NCBI RefSeq assembly: GCF_034190915.1
Contig: NW_026947484.1
Location: 69,023,482 to 69,087,481, forward strand
DNA: 64,000 bases
Direction of reading: 5' to 3'
DNA from: Cavia porcellus
Taxonomy: Eukaryota; Chordata; Mammalia; Rodentia; Caviidae
A program made the position numbers and the translations under genes. Each line of letters starts with the position of its first letter. Within the stretch, counting starts at the first letter, position 1. The notes beneath the pieces are model-generated. The model was not told where the DNA came from. It saw only the letters and a list, made by a program, of their open reading frames with translations, and ran no database searches. Shown piece after piece: positions 12,297 to 23,310 of the stretch.

Positions 12297-14432
12297 TCCA
12301 CCTTCTATCTCAGGAAACTCATCTTCCCATGGTGATTAAGACATGAGGTGTTGCTGTTTTTGTTTGAATATTATTTAAAACCAAAATATTCTATTTCTAT
12401 TAAAACCTACTTGTTTCCTATTGATCATTTAAATATAATTTCTCCAGAATTAAGTGGCAAAAATACAGCATACTTTCCTGATTGAAAAATAAGTGAAATG
12501 ACTAAAAATTACAAGGCAAAATACTAGATCTTTTTTCTAGAGAAGTAATGGTGCTTTCTTTTCCAACACTAGAAATATCTGTCTCTTAGACAACTGGCCA
12601 CTTTCCAGCCCTCTGCCACTTGACAAGGTCCTCCTGAAGGTCAGAGTTGTAAACAGGTACAGAGAGAGAAGCTGGAAATTGGCAGATCCTGTCCTGCCCA
12701 CTGACTGTAGATGTCTGTCCCCTGCCTTTGCACATTTCTCAACTAGGGCAAACCTGTTCACAAAATTTTCCTTATGAGGAATAAAATATCTTCAAGTAGA
12801 AAGTTTCCACAGGTCTAGGGACAGCAGAAGTGAATGCATAGATGAGAGTTTCATGATCTCAGACTTTAAGGTACCCACAGCGTTCTGCACTGCTCCTGAC
12901 TAGACCAGCAGGTTCTGCTAACACACAGGACAAAGCTAATGAGAGTTTTGTGTGGTTGTGGGGTTCTGGTTCTGCAGTCTTATGCTTTACTACTCTCTTC
13001 CACATGCTAGGCTGTCTTAGGATGGAATTCTAGGAGTAGTACTAGCAGAGTCAAGGGTTTTCCTGAAATCAGTGGCACCACGGTTGAGTGGAAAGGACAT
13101 AGCAATTCTTGCCCTTTTTCCAACAAGACAGTGTGAAAAGCTGATTAAATGCATCACTACCAGATGAAGCATCTTGCTACCTTGTATTTTATAGCATACA
13201 TACTCTGTGAAATGCAGCAACACTTCATTACAGAATATCTTGTCATAGCTTTGGAAGAGTTTATGCCACAGATGAAGCCACAAAAGCCAATTCTTCAAGT
13301 CACTTGGAGGATACGGATTAGGGATGAATGAAAGGAAGAGGCAGGTGCTAAAGGAGGCTAAGAAACTCGGAAGGTGACTCTGAAGGTAATTTTTCACACA
13401 CTTCCCACTTATGCAACACTGACTACCTTCCAGCTCTGTGCTTGTTGAGGGCTTAAAGCTGCTATACACAGTTCACAAGCCCTCACTAGGGATGTTGAGG
13501 CCTGAAAACTAGCTTTTTTTCCAGCTTTTCTTTTCAAATAACAATGAATATGTAACATATACTACCTAAAAACGGTAACAAAAACGTTTGGCATACCTAG
13601 AGCAGTCATAGAAATTTGCTTTACTTCTTTCTCGTGAATCTACTTCCTTATCATGTTAGAGGTTTCAAAGAGATTGCTGTGTCCCCAAAATTAATTTCAT
13701 TCCTAACTTGTAAGTTTTATAAATATACTCATACTCGAGCATTTTTATATGTGGCTATAAGGCAAACTTTTAAAATTTAAACATAAAAAATTTTAAAAGA
13801 TCATCTTTTTTCAAAGACTTCTGATCCTCTGCTTAAGGAATAAAGGGCAAAATGGAGCAATTTTCATCTTTAAGGAGGAGAGAAGCATTGTGTAGACCCC
13901 ATGCAGGTAGCTTTTTATGCCCTGAACCTCCTCTGCCTGCAAGTGTGGCTTCCAATAGACCGCAAGGCTTGAGTATGCTCAGTGGAGCCACACCATTAAA
14001 TAATTATGTCGTCTGAAAACCCTTCTGAGGAAAGCCAAAAACCTAGGCATAAAAAGACAACAAATCAGAGAATAAAAGCTGCTTTCTCTGAAAGTACATG
14101 GTACATCCTGTTTCCTGTCATTATGTCTCAGTTAAAAGATGAGATTTCAACTAATCTCTGAGAGAAAGCAGAATGCATGCCTTTTGTGATGGCCAGCTCT
14201 GGACCAGGCATCTTAAGAACAAGCAAGAAAGCCACTTCGTGAGGAAATGAAGGCCCCTCTCCATCTCCTGTGAAGAGGAGCTGGTAATGCGCTTTCTCTT
14301 ACTGACCCGCTTACGCCTGCTCAAGAGTTCATTTCAGTCCTTACTGCTACTGTTATTACTTCCTCTTACTGAGAAAGTTGGGAGCTTAAAAGTGACTTTT
14401 GGAAAAGAGTGAAAGATCTGTTTCATTCCAGG
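12297..14432. other. Unassigned DNA
   Basis: No gene or clear repeat seen. The 150-codon minus-strand frame at 13017-13469 has no recognisable domain and no supporting structure. It is Ser/Phe-rich, as chance frames in this composition often are. Confidence 0.35.
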
Positions 14433-14456
14433 TTTTTTTTTTTTTTTTTTTTTTTG
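14433..14456. repeat. Poly(T) tract
   Basis: About 23 consecutive T. It could be the tail of a reversed retroposon, but nothing clearly SINE- or L1-like follows on the right. Confidence 0.8.
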
Positions 14457-15370
14457 TCTTCTGTGGTGTTTTTCCTTTAGAAAGACATAAGTGAGCGTAC
14501 TAGAAAATTATTATAGCTTTGCTTTTTTATTTTAAATAACTATTAACATTAAAATCCTACCGTGGTGTTTGTCAAATATGATAATTGGACTCCTGGCATT
14601 AGGATCTCCAGAGGAGTCTTACTATTTTATAATAGCTTCATTGATTTTTTTGTCATGTACCATACATTTTACTTGCTTAAAGTGTGCAGTTAAATGACTG
14701 TTAATACTATATTCACAGAGTTATCTGTCAACACAATCAATTTTAAAACATTTTCATCATCCTCAAAAGAAACTCCCCACCTGCTGGAGTTTGCTTTCCA
14801 TTTACCTCCAACTTCCTTAGCTCTAGGGAGCAACTAATCTATTTTCTAGCTTTGTTATGTATTGGCTCAGACATCTTCCATAAATTACATCATACAATAC
14901 TCAGTCTTACATGGCTAGGTTCTTTCAGCTGGCATGATGTTTCAAGGTTTACCTATGTTGTAGCATGTAACAGTGCTTCGTTTCTCTTCATGGATGAGAA
15001 ATATTTCATATGTTATGCTACATTGCATTTATCTATTTGTCAGTAAGACACCTGGGTTATCTTCACTACTGGATTACCATGAAAAATGCTTCCATTAACA
15101 CTTAAATACAGTTCTTTGTGGACATTTGTCCCCTATCCATACTGGGGTATGTTTAGGAATGGGATTGTTGGTAACTATGTTGCATGATTTGAGTAACTTC
15201 CACACTCTTTCCAAACTGGCTGCAGGGTTTTGCTTTTCCCCAACAGTGTGTATGGATCTGAATTCCTCCACGTCCTTGCCAAAACCTTCCACCTGTGTTC
15301 TGTTTGCTTGCTTATTTTTCATAGTAAATGTTCTATCACTTACCTATATCCTCCGTCATTTTCAGTTTTC

Positions 15371-15476
15371 ATTTGAGACAAGGTCCCACGAAGTTGCCCA
15401 GGTTTGTCACAAAGTTGCGATCTTCCTGCCCCAGACTCTCCAGTAGTTGCAATTAAAGGTGTGCACCACCATCCTG

Positions 15477-15480
<4 letters not shown>
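15371..15480 (-). mobile_element. B1-type SINE nested in old L1
   Basis: 'tttgagacaaggtcccacga', 'ttgcccaggtttgtcacaaag', 'gatcttcctgccccagactc' and 'aaaggtgtgcaccaccat' are the antisense landmarks of a B1/7SL monomer. The L1 continues on both sides, so this inserted later. Confidence 0.8.
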
Positions 15481-15509
<29 letters not shown>

Positions 15510-15510
15510 A
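15479..15510. repeat. (TG)n microsatellite
   Basis: About 14 TG units joined directly to the left boundary of the nested B1. Confidence 0.9.
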
Positions 15511-15780
15511 CTCACGCATGTGTGCCATGTGTTTTAATATAGCCAGTCTAGCGGGCCTGAGGTTGTGTCCCCTTGTGTTTTTCATTTGCATTTCCCTGAT
15601 GGTTGAGATTCTCGTTGAAATCCACATTCTTGGCCTATAACTCGACTCTGGATTGGAATATTTCAGTCTGTACTTTACTCTTAGCTATTTTTTCCTGGAT
15701 GACATGTAATTACACAGTTCCTATGCATCAGATATTTGGTGGGTGGTTATCCTTTCTGGTTTACTATTTCTTAAGGTTCA

Positions 15781-16381
15781 GTTAGATATCAGCCAGCTGC
15801 AGAATGTGAAGGCATGCCATCAGCTGGGTCTGCTTTGTGGGTGTGTAGTTGGTGTAGTCACTCAGGCATAGTGCTCTGAAGGGCCTTGCACATGGGTTGG
15901 TGCATAATGCTGTCATCTTGACATTCTTAGTGACCTGCTGTCTTTGCTCTTCTGCTTTGTAAGTATGGTTTCATGGGAAGAGCATCAGCAGATGCATCAA
16001 CAGAAGACAAGGTGTCATGTGTGCATCTGCGGCTGCACTGCATTGAATGATGGTATGGCTCTACAGCCTAGAATTCTGCCTGGCTCTCATGGGTGAGGAC
16101 TCAGTGCAACTAAAAGCATGTTAGGATTACGCTGAGGAAACGGGGGCATCGACAGCCAAAAGGGACACCTTTCTGTTAGCCCCAGAGATTGCTATAAACA
16201 CAGAAAGAAGCCAGTGCCATCCCAAGGAAGACAAATGACCAAGGAACCCTGTTTTGTGCATAATGTACCTGTTTTATTCTGCCACAGATGCTCAAATGGA
16301 CAGGAAGTGAGGACAGCCCACAGACCATGGTGGGTTGCATGTGTGCTTATCAGGAAGTTAAGCAGACAAACACCAAAACCA
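15781..16381. other. Unassigned DNA
   Basis: About 600 bp between the old L1 and the HAL1 target-site duplication. No gene or repeat recognised. Confidence 0.35.
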
Positions 16382-16393
16382 AGCAGCATTTCT
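16382..16393. repeat. Target-site duplication, 3' side of HAL1
   Basis: The 12 bases agcagcatttct directly abut the poly(T), which is the reversed poly(A) tail of the element. The identical 12 bases occur at 20158-20169 at the other end. This is a perfect match and strong evidence for a single retrotransposition event. Confidence 0.85.
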
Positions 16394-16406
16394 TTTTTTT
16401 TTTTTA

Positions 16407-17700
16407 TCTTAAAGAGGGTAAAATTAAACATAGCAAAACAGATCATAAGAAAACAATTTAAGAAACACAGATTTCAAAGCAAGACCACCAGAAATCTTCA
16501 CTATCATATTGTCTCGTTTTCTTCCAAATAGTTGTATATATCTTCACACACTGTGAATTCATACTGAACCAGATAGTACTAAACTGATCATAATACGATG
16601 ATGAAGGCATTTTAGGTCTTCAAGACCAGACAATAGAAGTCAACAATGGCTGCCATAGTGTCTCTCATTCTCTTCAAAATAGCTATCCATACCTACATGT
16701 ATGTTGAAATTAAACAAAAGAAAACAGAGTAATATCACTCTGGACAGAGAATAATAGTATTATTAGATTTTATATCATGACACTATGAAATTAGTACTGG
16801 GTATCTTAGTGTCTCTCTTCTGAGTATCTGTTTATTACATCATGCATTATATAATCTTTTCTCATAAACTGTTTAGAAGTTATACACATGCATGAATCTC
16901 TACATGTATACCTATCCTTTCTGTATTGAGGGAAAAACAGATAAAACAAGACAACAAAACAAATTCCTAGAAAAACATGAATTGAGAAAGACATATAAAA
17001 CCACTGTAGGTGATCTACAGTAGTTACTATGATGTCTCTTGTTATTTTCAATAGAATTGTCTATATCATCAGGCATAATATAATTTAACATAGCACTACA
17101 TAGCAATATTAATAAAAACAAAACATTGGAGACATTATAGGAATTCAAAAGCAGTTAATAATCAAACTGGAATGAGTATCCTATTGCATCTTGTCATCTT
17201 CAGAGTAGTTGCCTCTACTCTTAGACTTGATATTATCAAGCATAACAAATTTGAATAAAATCAGTCAAGGCAAAACAGCAATCTAACAAATCAGATTCAA
17301 ATAAGATTAGTCATAGTAAGACAGTGTAATACAGGGCTTCAGGTTAAGCTAATAGGAAATTAAGGATAGTTACTGTAGTATATCCTGCTATTTTTGGAAT
17401 AGCTGTCTGTGCCCTCTAGTACAAGTAGACAAACTGGAACAGAATATAATAAAACTAAACAGAGCGATAAGACTAATGTGGCTTTTAAGTCCTGATACAC
17501 TAATAGAAATGTCCTCTGCCTTCCTTTTTAAAAGAATTCTTTCCCTTTTCCTTTCTCAGGGTGATTTGTACATTTTGAGTCTCACTAACTTTAGTTTTTA
17601 GATTAGGGGGCAACCCAGTATCTACCTAAGTGGCTCTGAACCTTTTTATCCCTGAGCTTGATCTTGAACTGTATTCCTTTACCTACTAAAGTCTCAAGAT
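16407..17700 (-). repeat. HAL1 3' UTR with degenerate ~165-bp units
   Basis: The plus strand shows repeated cores such as 'atggctgccatagtgtctctca' (about 16647), 'gtatcttagtgtctctcttctga' (16801), 'gtagttactatgatgtctcttg' (17019) and 'ggatagttactgtagtatatcc' (17362). They alternate with 'ctatatcatcaggcataa'-like segments. Spacing is about 160-210 bp. The same units, in the other orientation, make up the L1 3' UTR at 39288-40702. For example the complement of 17060-17220 aligns with 40045-40200, both containing 'taatgtctccaatgtt' and 'gatgatata(g)gcaattct'-type text. Confidence 0.7.
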
Positions 17701-17710
17701 TTTCCTTTGT

Positions 17711-17970
17711 TATAGCTGAGTAGTTCTCCACTACAAAAGGTGTTGTGACTTTCTGACCTATCTGCAGCTGCTGGATGAGCTGTCCCTATTTCTCTCTGGT
17801 TCTCTGTCACATAGAGCATTGTTTTCTCATCTTTGACTTTTGGTTCATTAACTCTCTTTCAGGCAGATTGTATTTCCTATTTAGAGCATCTCAATGGACC
17901 CTATCTCCTGATCTACTCTACCTGTGTTTCTTTTTGTTACTGTATCAAGGCCATCTATGTTAGAGATTAT
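17711..17970 (-). pseudogene. Scar of deleted L1 ORF2 in HAL1
   Basis: Two short pieces flank the missing ORF2 body. The complement of 17907-17970 aligns with the beginning of ORF2 in the full L1 (35503-35580, endonuclease N-terminus, consensus N-G-L-N region). The complement of 17711-17731 (gtggagaactactcagctata) aligns with 39152-39172 near the ORF2 C-terminus (Y-Y-S-A-I). About 3.5 kb of ORF2 normally lies between. This suggests the element arose by an internal deletion of a complete L1. The alignment was made by eye. Confidence 0.6.
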
Positions 17971-18001
17971 AGCCAACCTTCTCTGCCTCATCTCTGCTAT
18001 G

Positions 18002-19437
18002 CTATTTTTCTGCGGTTGGTTGTCTACTTTTCTCCTTCATTACACTGTCTGCCCTGTTCACTGAGGCCTCTCTGCTACTGTTGCTGGAATCCTGGTGATT
18101 TTTTTCTCTCTCTAAAATGTCCTTCAGTATTTTTTGTAGGGTTGGGTTGGTTGTCATGAACTGCCACAGTTCCTCTTTGTCATGGAAACATCCTGTTTCT
18201 CCATTAATTTTGAGAGTCAGTTTTTCAGGGTACATCGATCTGGGTTGGAGGTTATTTTCTTTCAGGGCTTGGAATACTCAGCTCCAAGCTCTTCTTGATT
18301 TGATAGTTTGTGTTGAGAAGTCTGTCATGATTTTGAAGGGTTTTCCTTTATAGGTGGTCTGCTTCTTTTCTCTGCTCATGTTTAATTTTCTGTTCTTGTG
18401 ATGAATTTCTGGGATCTTGATTATTATATGTCTGGGTATAGATCTGTTTTGGTTGTAGCTGGCTGGAGTTTTATATGCCTCAGTTATCTGGGTATCATTT
18501 CCTTTTCCTATGCTTGGGAAGTTTTCCTTAATTATTTCTGTGAATAGTCTTTGTAATTAATTTGTGTTTTCTCCTGCTTCTTTGCTCACATTTTTTATTC
18601 TTAAGTTATAGGTCCTCTTCTAGTTGTCTTCTAGTCTTTGTATTGTTACTTCCTTTGTGTGTGTGTGTGTTTATACTAATCTACTCTCTAACCAACAGTT
18701 GTAAAGGGTTTCTTTTTCCCTACAGAACCAGGAGCATTTTTTATTGGTTGATATATTTTTTTAAAAAATTAAATGATTTTTTTAATGAATAAGGGAGAGG
18801 ATGAGATAAAAGGGGGCATAACAACATAACAATACAGGTTAAAGCATAACACTTTCAGCAACCTAGTCTTTGTATTGTTACTTCCTGGTTCCTTGTTATT
18901 TTTAAGAGATCTTTTCTTTCATGATCATACATTGCAAATCAATCTTTGAGTTTTGAAAGTCTAACTTTAGTTTCTGTCAAGGAATTTTTCCAGCTTTCAA
19001 TGGAGTTTTTAACTTCCTGTTAATCTCTTTGGATCTGTTTCATGTACTCTAGATTTTGTTTATATTTTTTCATCAAAGGTTTCTTTCCTTTATCTGGGTT
19101 CCTCCATTCTTCCATCTGTGTCTTCTTGAGAGGTGTTTAGTATTTCTTTTATTAATGTTTTAATATCTTGCCTCACTTAAATTAGAATTTCAGTTTTAAG
19201 TTCATCTATGAGGTCAGGAAGATATTTCTTTATGTCTGCTGATGCTATGTCTGATGTTGTATGTTTGCTGCCCTCGATCTCTTCTGTGTTTACCTCTCCT
19301 GGACTTATTTTGCCTGGATCAATGGCTGGAGGCTCTATCTTGTTTCTTTCTCTTGTCATGTTTCTGGTTTCTTTTAGACAGGCGTATGGTGGAGGTCTCA
19401 GGCCTTTTCTGCATTGCTTATGGTTTTTCTGAAGCAT
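18002..19437 (-). pseudogene. HAL1 ORF1 (L1 ORF1p-like RNA-binding protein), broken
   Basis: L1 ORF1p is a trimeric coiled-coil RNA-binding protein that coats element RNA. The last 77 codons (18235-18002) are intact and show the ORF1p C-terminal domain, including YPEKLTLKINGE, DKEELWQFMTTNPTLQKILK and a charged tail. The N-terminal 87 codons (19437-19177) are also open: a basic start, then an acidic segment leading towards the coiled coil. Between them the frame is broken by stops and by the 208-bp insertion. Without that insert and its duplicated flank the region would be about 1.2 kb, or about 400 codons, slightly longer than typical L1 ORF1. It is not functional now. Start taken at the first Met of the open N-terminal frame. 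Confidence 0.7.
18655..18862. mobile_element. 208-bp nested insertion of unclear class
   Basis: The 24 bases at 18631-18654 are repeated exactly at 18863-18886, on either side of this segment, which is what a target-site duplication looks like. The insert has a (TG)n run at its left edge (18657-18672) and AT-rich sequence in the middle. At its right part the complement of 18795-18855 resembles the L1 3' UTR at 39795-39850, sharing 'gttatgttgttatg' and 'ttttatctca'. It could be a truncated L1/HAL1 3' piece or a small non-autonomous element with an (AC)n tail. It is not an ID or B1. Confidence 0.6.
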
Positions 19438-20157
19438 GCTGGCTGGGGTTTTGCTGCCCTCTCCCTTTTGCTGTTATCTGAGGTGCACACAGGGACGATG
19501 TGGGCTGGCCCCTCCCCTCTGAGCCAGTCACCCAGCATGCCTTCACCACACTAGCCTGTGCCATGCAGACGTCACAGGTTTGGGACACTTTTGTTCCTGG
19601 CTATTGGGTCCCAACCAGGGGCGTCAGTCCTCTCTGGGCCAGGGTCAGCAGACTGATGTCACTGTATTTCCAGGTTCAGGCCCATCCTGTGCAACTCCAA
19701 TATGTCAACCAGCTAGTCCCCCCCCCCTTGGGACCCCAATTCCTAGCACTCACCATGGGTTAGTGCAGCTTTCCATGTTGGTTCTGCTCTCCATTGTGCT
19801 GGGTTCACCAACCCCGATTTTAGCGACCGTGACTTCAGTGTGACCATGAGTCATCTGACTCCAAGGCATACCCAGAATAGCGTGGGACCAGCTCTGGTGA
19901 CAGTGCTTCTGGTTCCACATGGGACTAGACCCATTGAGAGTGCCTCTGGTTCCGGCCTTTCATCCACATTTTTCCTTCCTTCCTTTCTTTTTTTTTTTTC
20001 TTTTTCTTTTTCCTCAGTTTCTTCCTGAGTCATGAGAATCCCTCTCCTTTCATCTGGTGTCCTCCATGGTGTTAAATTCTAGCATCTGAGTTATTTTTCT
20101 CAGAGAGACTCTCTACCTAGCTACCTATCAATCTGCCACCTTCCCAGGATCCCCGTT
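19438..20157 (-). promoter_or_regulatory. HAL1 5' UTR / presumed internal promoter region
   Basis: About 720 bp upstream of ORF1 on the minus strand, GC-richer than its surroundings, with a nine-base G run (19719-19727 as C on the plus strand) and an A-rich GAAA segment near 19985-20015. By analogy with L1 this would contain the pol II promoter. No specific motif beyond position supports that. Its sequence is unlike the monomeric 5' UTR of the L1 at 33926. Confidence 0.45.
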
Positions 20158-20169
20158 AGCAGCATTTCT
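20158..20169. repeat. Target-site duplication, 5' side of HAL1
   Basis: agcagcatttct, identical to 16382-16393, directly next to the presumed first base of the element at 20157. Confidence 0.85.
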
Positions 20170-20229
20170 ACTCCTGTGGTAAACATCAAATACATATACT
20201 ATAAGAGCTATGACTAAAGAATAATTTTG

Positions 20230-20392
20230 GTGTTTTTGTTTATTTGTTTTGGATTTTTGAGATAGGATCTTGCTGTATGGTTCAGACTGGTCTTGAACTC
20301 ACTATGTAACTCAGATCTCTAACTCATGGCAATCATTCTGCATCAGCCTCTTGAGTGCTGGGATTACAGATGTGCACCACCACTCCCAGCCA
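20230..20392 (-). mobile_element. B1-type SINE
   Basis: T-rich start (reversed tail), then 'ttttgagataggatcttgct', 'ggtcttgaactcactatg', 'cagcctcttgagtgctggga' and 'acagatgtgcaccaccactc'. These are ordered antisense landmarks of B1. Confidence 0.85.
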
Positions 20393-20405
20393 AGATTTGA
20401 TGATT

Positions 20406-20424
20406 TTATATATATATATATATT
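20406..20424. repeat. (TA)n microsatellite
   Basis: Nine TA units followed by a T run, just beyond the B1. Confidence 0.85.
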
Positions 20425-20429
20425 TTTTT

Positions 20430-23185
20430 AATGTTCTTGTGTTTACATTTAAAGCCAGTATTGCATGCTATTGTGGTGAAAGTTAAAATGATTGGTAATA
20501 ATTTGAGATTTTAATTTTTCTTTACTTTGAAGACATTAGCTATCAAAAACAAAACAGAAATCTGCTGAAGGTAGAATTCTAATGTTGCCATGATTCGTAC
20601 CTTCTGCTAATGCCCTATACTGCCCTTCCCTTCACTACGAGCAGGATCTATCATTTGCTTCTAAGTTGTAGAATATGGCAAAGGTTATATACATTACCCT
20701 CAATGTTAGATTTATATGTAGCAAATATGTATGTGTGTACATGGTTGAATGACCCCAACCTAGTAGCACACCATAGAGATACTCCACTAGTGGCCTTGAA
20801 GAAATAGCTATCTTGATAGGAAAAACTCAGAGGCATTCATATGGCTTCCTCATGCAAGATCATTAGTATCTCACCCAGAGCTAGTGACATGGCCCTTGGT
20901 GACATGCTAGCCTATCCATTAGGCTACCTTCCGAAGCTCATTTTAGAGGTTCTTTCCTAGCACCATACACAGTCCAACCCTTTTAGGTTGGTTTTTGGAG
21001 GAAATTTTTTTAACTTTACTTTAAAGAAGTAAAGGAAAAAATAAAAAATAGAAAGAAAGGTAAACATAGCAATGAAATCAAGTTTTAAATCAAGTTAGTT
21101 GGATTACTAGTTGATACATTATTATAATATGTTATTATATGTTATATAATAAAGGCATGATATTTTATATGAGATACAGGCATGCTATCTCATCCTAACA
21201 TCACTAGCACAAAACACTCTTTTCAAGGAACTAAATTATCTTCTACATCATGTATATATGTGTATTTTTTTTATTTTTCCCTTTCTTCCTTTCTGGGGGA
21301 AGATTTTGGCTGCAGGAGATTTACTTGTGAATCCTCTTACAAACATTCCACATGAATGAAGAGGGAATCTGGCATGTCCAGAGAGAAGCTGAAAAGCAAT
21401 GTAGTTGAAAAAGTAGTTTTCAGTTCCTCCATGGGAAGGCCTGTGCTGGCAGGGCTCTTTCCAACCTTCCCTAACTGAGTCAGGGGTCGAGACCTTTGTA
21501 CCCTGTCTACACCCATCACTGAATGTGAGCACTGTCTCTGGAGTCAGGTGCCTCAGCTTAGATGAAGTAATTCCCTCCCAGTGAGCGCAGCTCTGGTAGG
21601 AGAACTCAGCTAGGAAGGAGTTATGAGCAGTCAGCATTTCTGGTCAGCTGGGGAAATGAGATGCTCAACCCTAGGGGAAACTTGCTGTTTATAATTCTAG
21701 CACATGTCAGTTGTAGTGTGTCTTGTGGCACTACATGCCAAGGATATAACAAGCCAGGGTTTCTGAAGCATGGTTGTATTGCAGAACCAATTTATTTAAT
21801 GTGTGCACCCTAACAATGCAGAGAATATTTACAAAGGCACTGTTCTTAAAAAAGGATCATATCTGTAGTGTTCTTGAGGACCCAGCAATGTTACTTAACG
21901 ATGTCACCAAAAATACCTTCAGAGTATTCTACCATTCCATCTAAAATGCCCTCAAAAAACTAGTTTTCAATCTAGTCTAATGAAGACAAGAATTATCTTG
22001 CAAGCCACCTGATATGTCTATCGTGAGCAGAAAATTTGGGATGAATAGAATGAGGATTAGTTTTTGGTTTTTGAGGCTAAATTACAGGTGACATTAATTT
22101 GCAGAGATTTACATTTGACCTATTTGTCACTCCAATATTCAAGATTTTTCTCTCCACCAGGGAATGTGTGTAGGAAAATAATCATTTTTGCAGACATTCA
22201 TAGTGCTTACATGGGACAGACAACATGAACCTGTTATGGTCATTACATGCTTTCTAAACTCACACTAGTTATATTTGACTTAAGAAGCAAATGATATAAA
22301 GTCATAATATTCATCTCTATTGCTCTGTAAATGGAGAGCAGGGAAACAGCTATAAAAATAAGTGAATGGGTAGCACAATGTCTATCAATATATGTTTAAT
22401 AGATAGTGGTGGACTCATAAAACAAATGGGTTTTTTCCCCATTCCTTACAGCAAATAATTAAATTTGGGAAGGTATGTGGGAATCACACACATACAAATA
22501 ATTAAATGGCAGAAAAGAAACTGAATAAATCAAAAAGGAAGAAGTAATACAACTAGCCCGGCATTGGGAAATTCTATTTGAGCTGGGATATACAGAAGCA
22601 CATTTGGGCAAGAAAATTCTATCTCCCTTCCCCACACAAAGGTCCAAGATCAGGCACCCAGCCCGATAGGGCACCGAATCGCTGCTCCCAAGACAGCGTC
22701 TTCTTGACACAATCTCCAGAGGGGGAGACGTCGCATCTTCACATGGCAGAAGCAGAAACAGGCAGAAAGAAGTCCAAACTCCTCCTCAAAAGTTTTCACA
22801 AAGGTGCCTTATCCCATTCCCAAGGGTAAAGCTCTCACGACTCAACTTTCCAAGGCATCCCTGCATAAGGCTGCACTGGGAGGTTTCCTTTCAACATGAA
22901 ATCTGCAGAGAACAAAAGATTCGAACCACACCACAGAAATCCCCGGTAGAGTAAGTTGAAATGTCTTGGTGTACAAGCTAGATCAGGTAGCTTCTCAGCC
23001 AAGGTTTTGTGCGCAGTTACTTATAACTTTGCTACAGGCCTCTTGTGGAAACATTTTTGCTACTTTAATTTTTATACTTCCAACAAACTCTAATATCTAA
23101 AGAGCATCTGACCTCACATATTTATTATTTCTTTTTCTTCTATGTACAGATAATATTTAAGAATTCACACAATGCATTTTATCCC
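20430..23185. other. Unassigned DNA
   Basis: No gene recognised. Frames of 129 and 83 codons (21248-21637 minus, 22459-22829 both strands) overlap on opposite strands and lack known domains. Some old repeats may be present. Confidence 0.35.
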
Positions 23186-23189
23186 TCAT

Positions 23190-23310
23190 TACATATTACA
23201 ATTATCTGGAGAGCTTTGAAGCTTGGGTTCCATTTCCAAGAAATTATCTTAGAGTGAGCCTGCCCACTAAGATTTTTGAAAGCACATCATACAATCGAAA
23301 CCACTGGTCC
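23190..23310 (+). mobile_element. MER20-like hAT non-autonomous element
   Basis: 'acaattatctggagagctttg' corresponds to the MER20 'cagaatcacctggagggctt' core, and the segment ends 'gaaaccactgg', the hAT-Charlie terminal inverted repeat (AACCACTG). Ancient DNA transposon derivative. The left terminus is not visible. Confidence 0.5.

Larger units (their letters stand above)
14560..15780 (-). mobile_element. Old L1 (L1M4-like), 3' UTR into ORF2 end
   Basis: Antisense L1 landmarks lie in order: 'ggcatgatgtttcaagg', 'tggatgagaaatatttcat', 'catttatctatttgtcagt', 'ggaatgggattgttggtaac', 'cacactctttccaaactggctg', 'tcctccacgtccttgccaaa', and 'catttgcatttccctgatgg' at 15585-15604. This is the 3' portion of an ancient L1 read backwards. 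It is interrupted by a B1 and a (TG)n array at 15371-15510. Confidence 0.75.
16394..20157 (-). mobile_element. Complete HAL1 (half-L1) element
   Basis: A 3.76-kb element in minus orientation. On that strand it starts GGGGATCCTGGGAAGGTGGC, an L1-like 5' terminus. It then has a 5' region of about 0.7 kb, an ORF1 remnant (19437-18002), about 100 bp resembling the start of ORF2, a short piece resembling the last part of ORF2, and a repetitive 3' UTR ending in AGATAAAAAAAAAAA. There is no reverse-transcriptase or endonuclease body. HAL1 elements are known L1 derivatives that keep ORF1 and lose ORF2, and move with L1 enzymes. Here a 12-bp exact target-site duplication frames the whole unit, so the ORF2 loss is a property of the element that jumped and not later damage. 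Later additions: a 208-bp insert at 18655-18862 and substitutions that break ORF1. Confidence 0.8.

Noticed and set aside
13017..13469. 150-codon minus-strand frame
   Set aside because: No known domain, composition expected by chance, no promoter or splice evidence.
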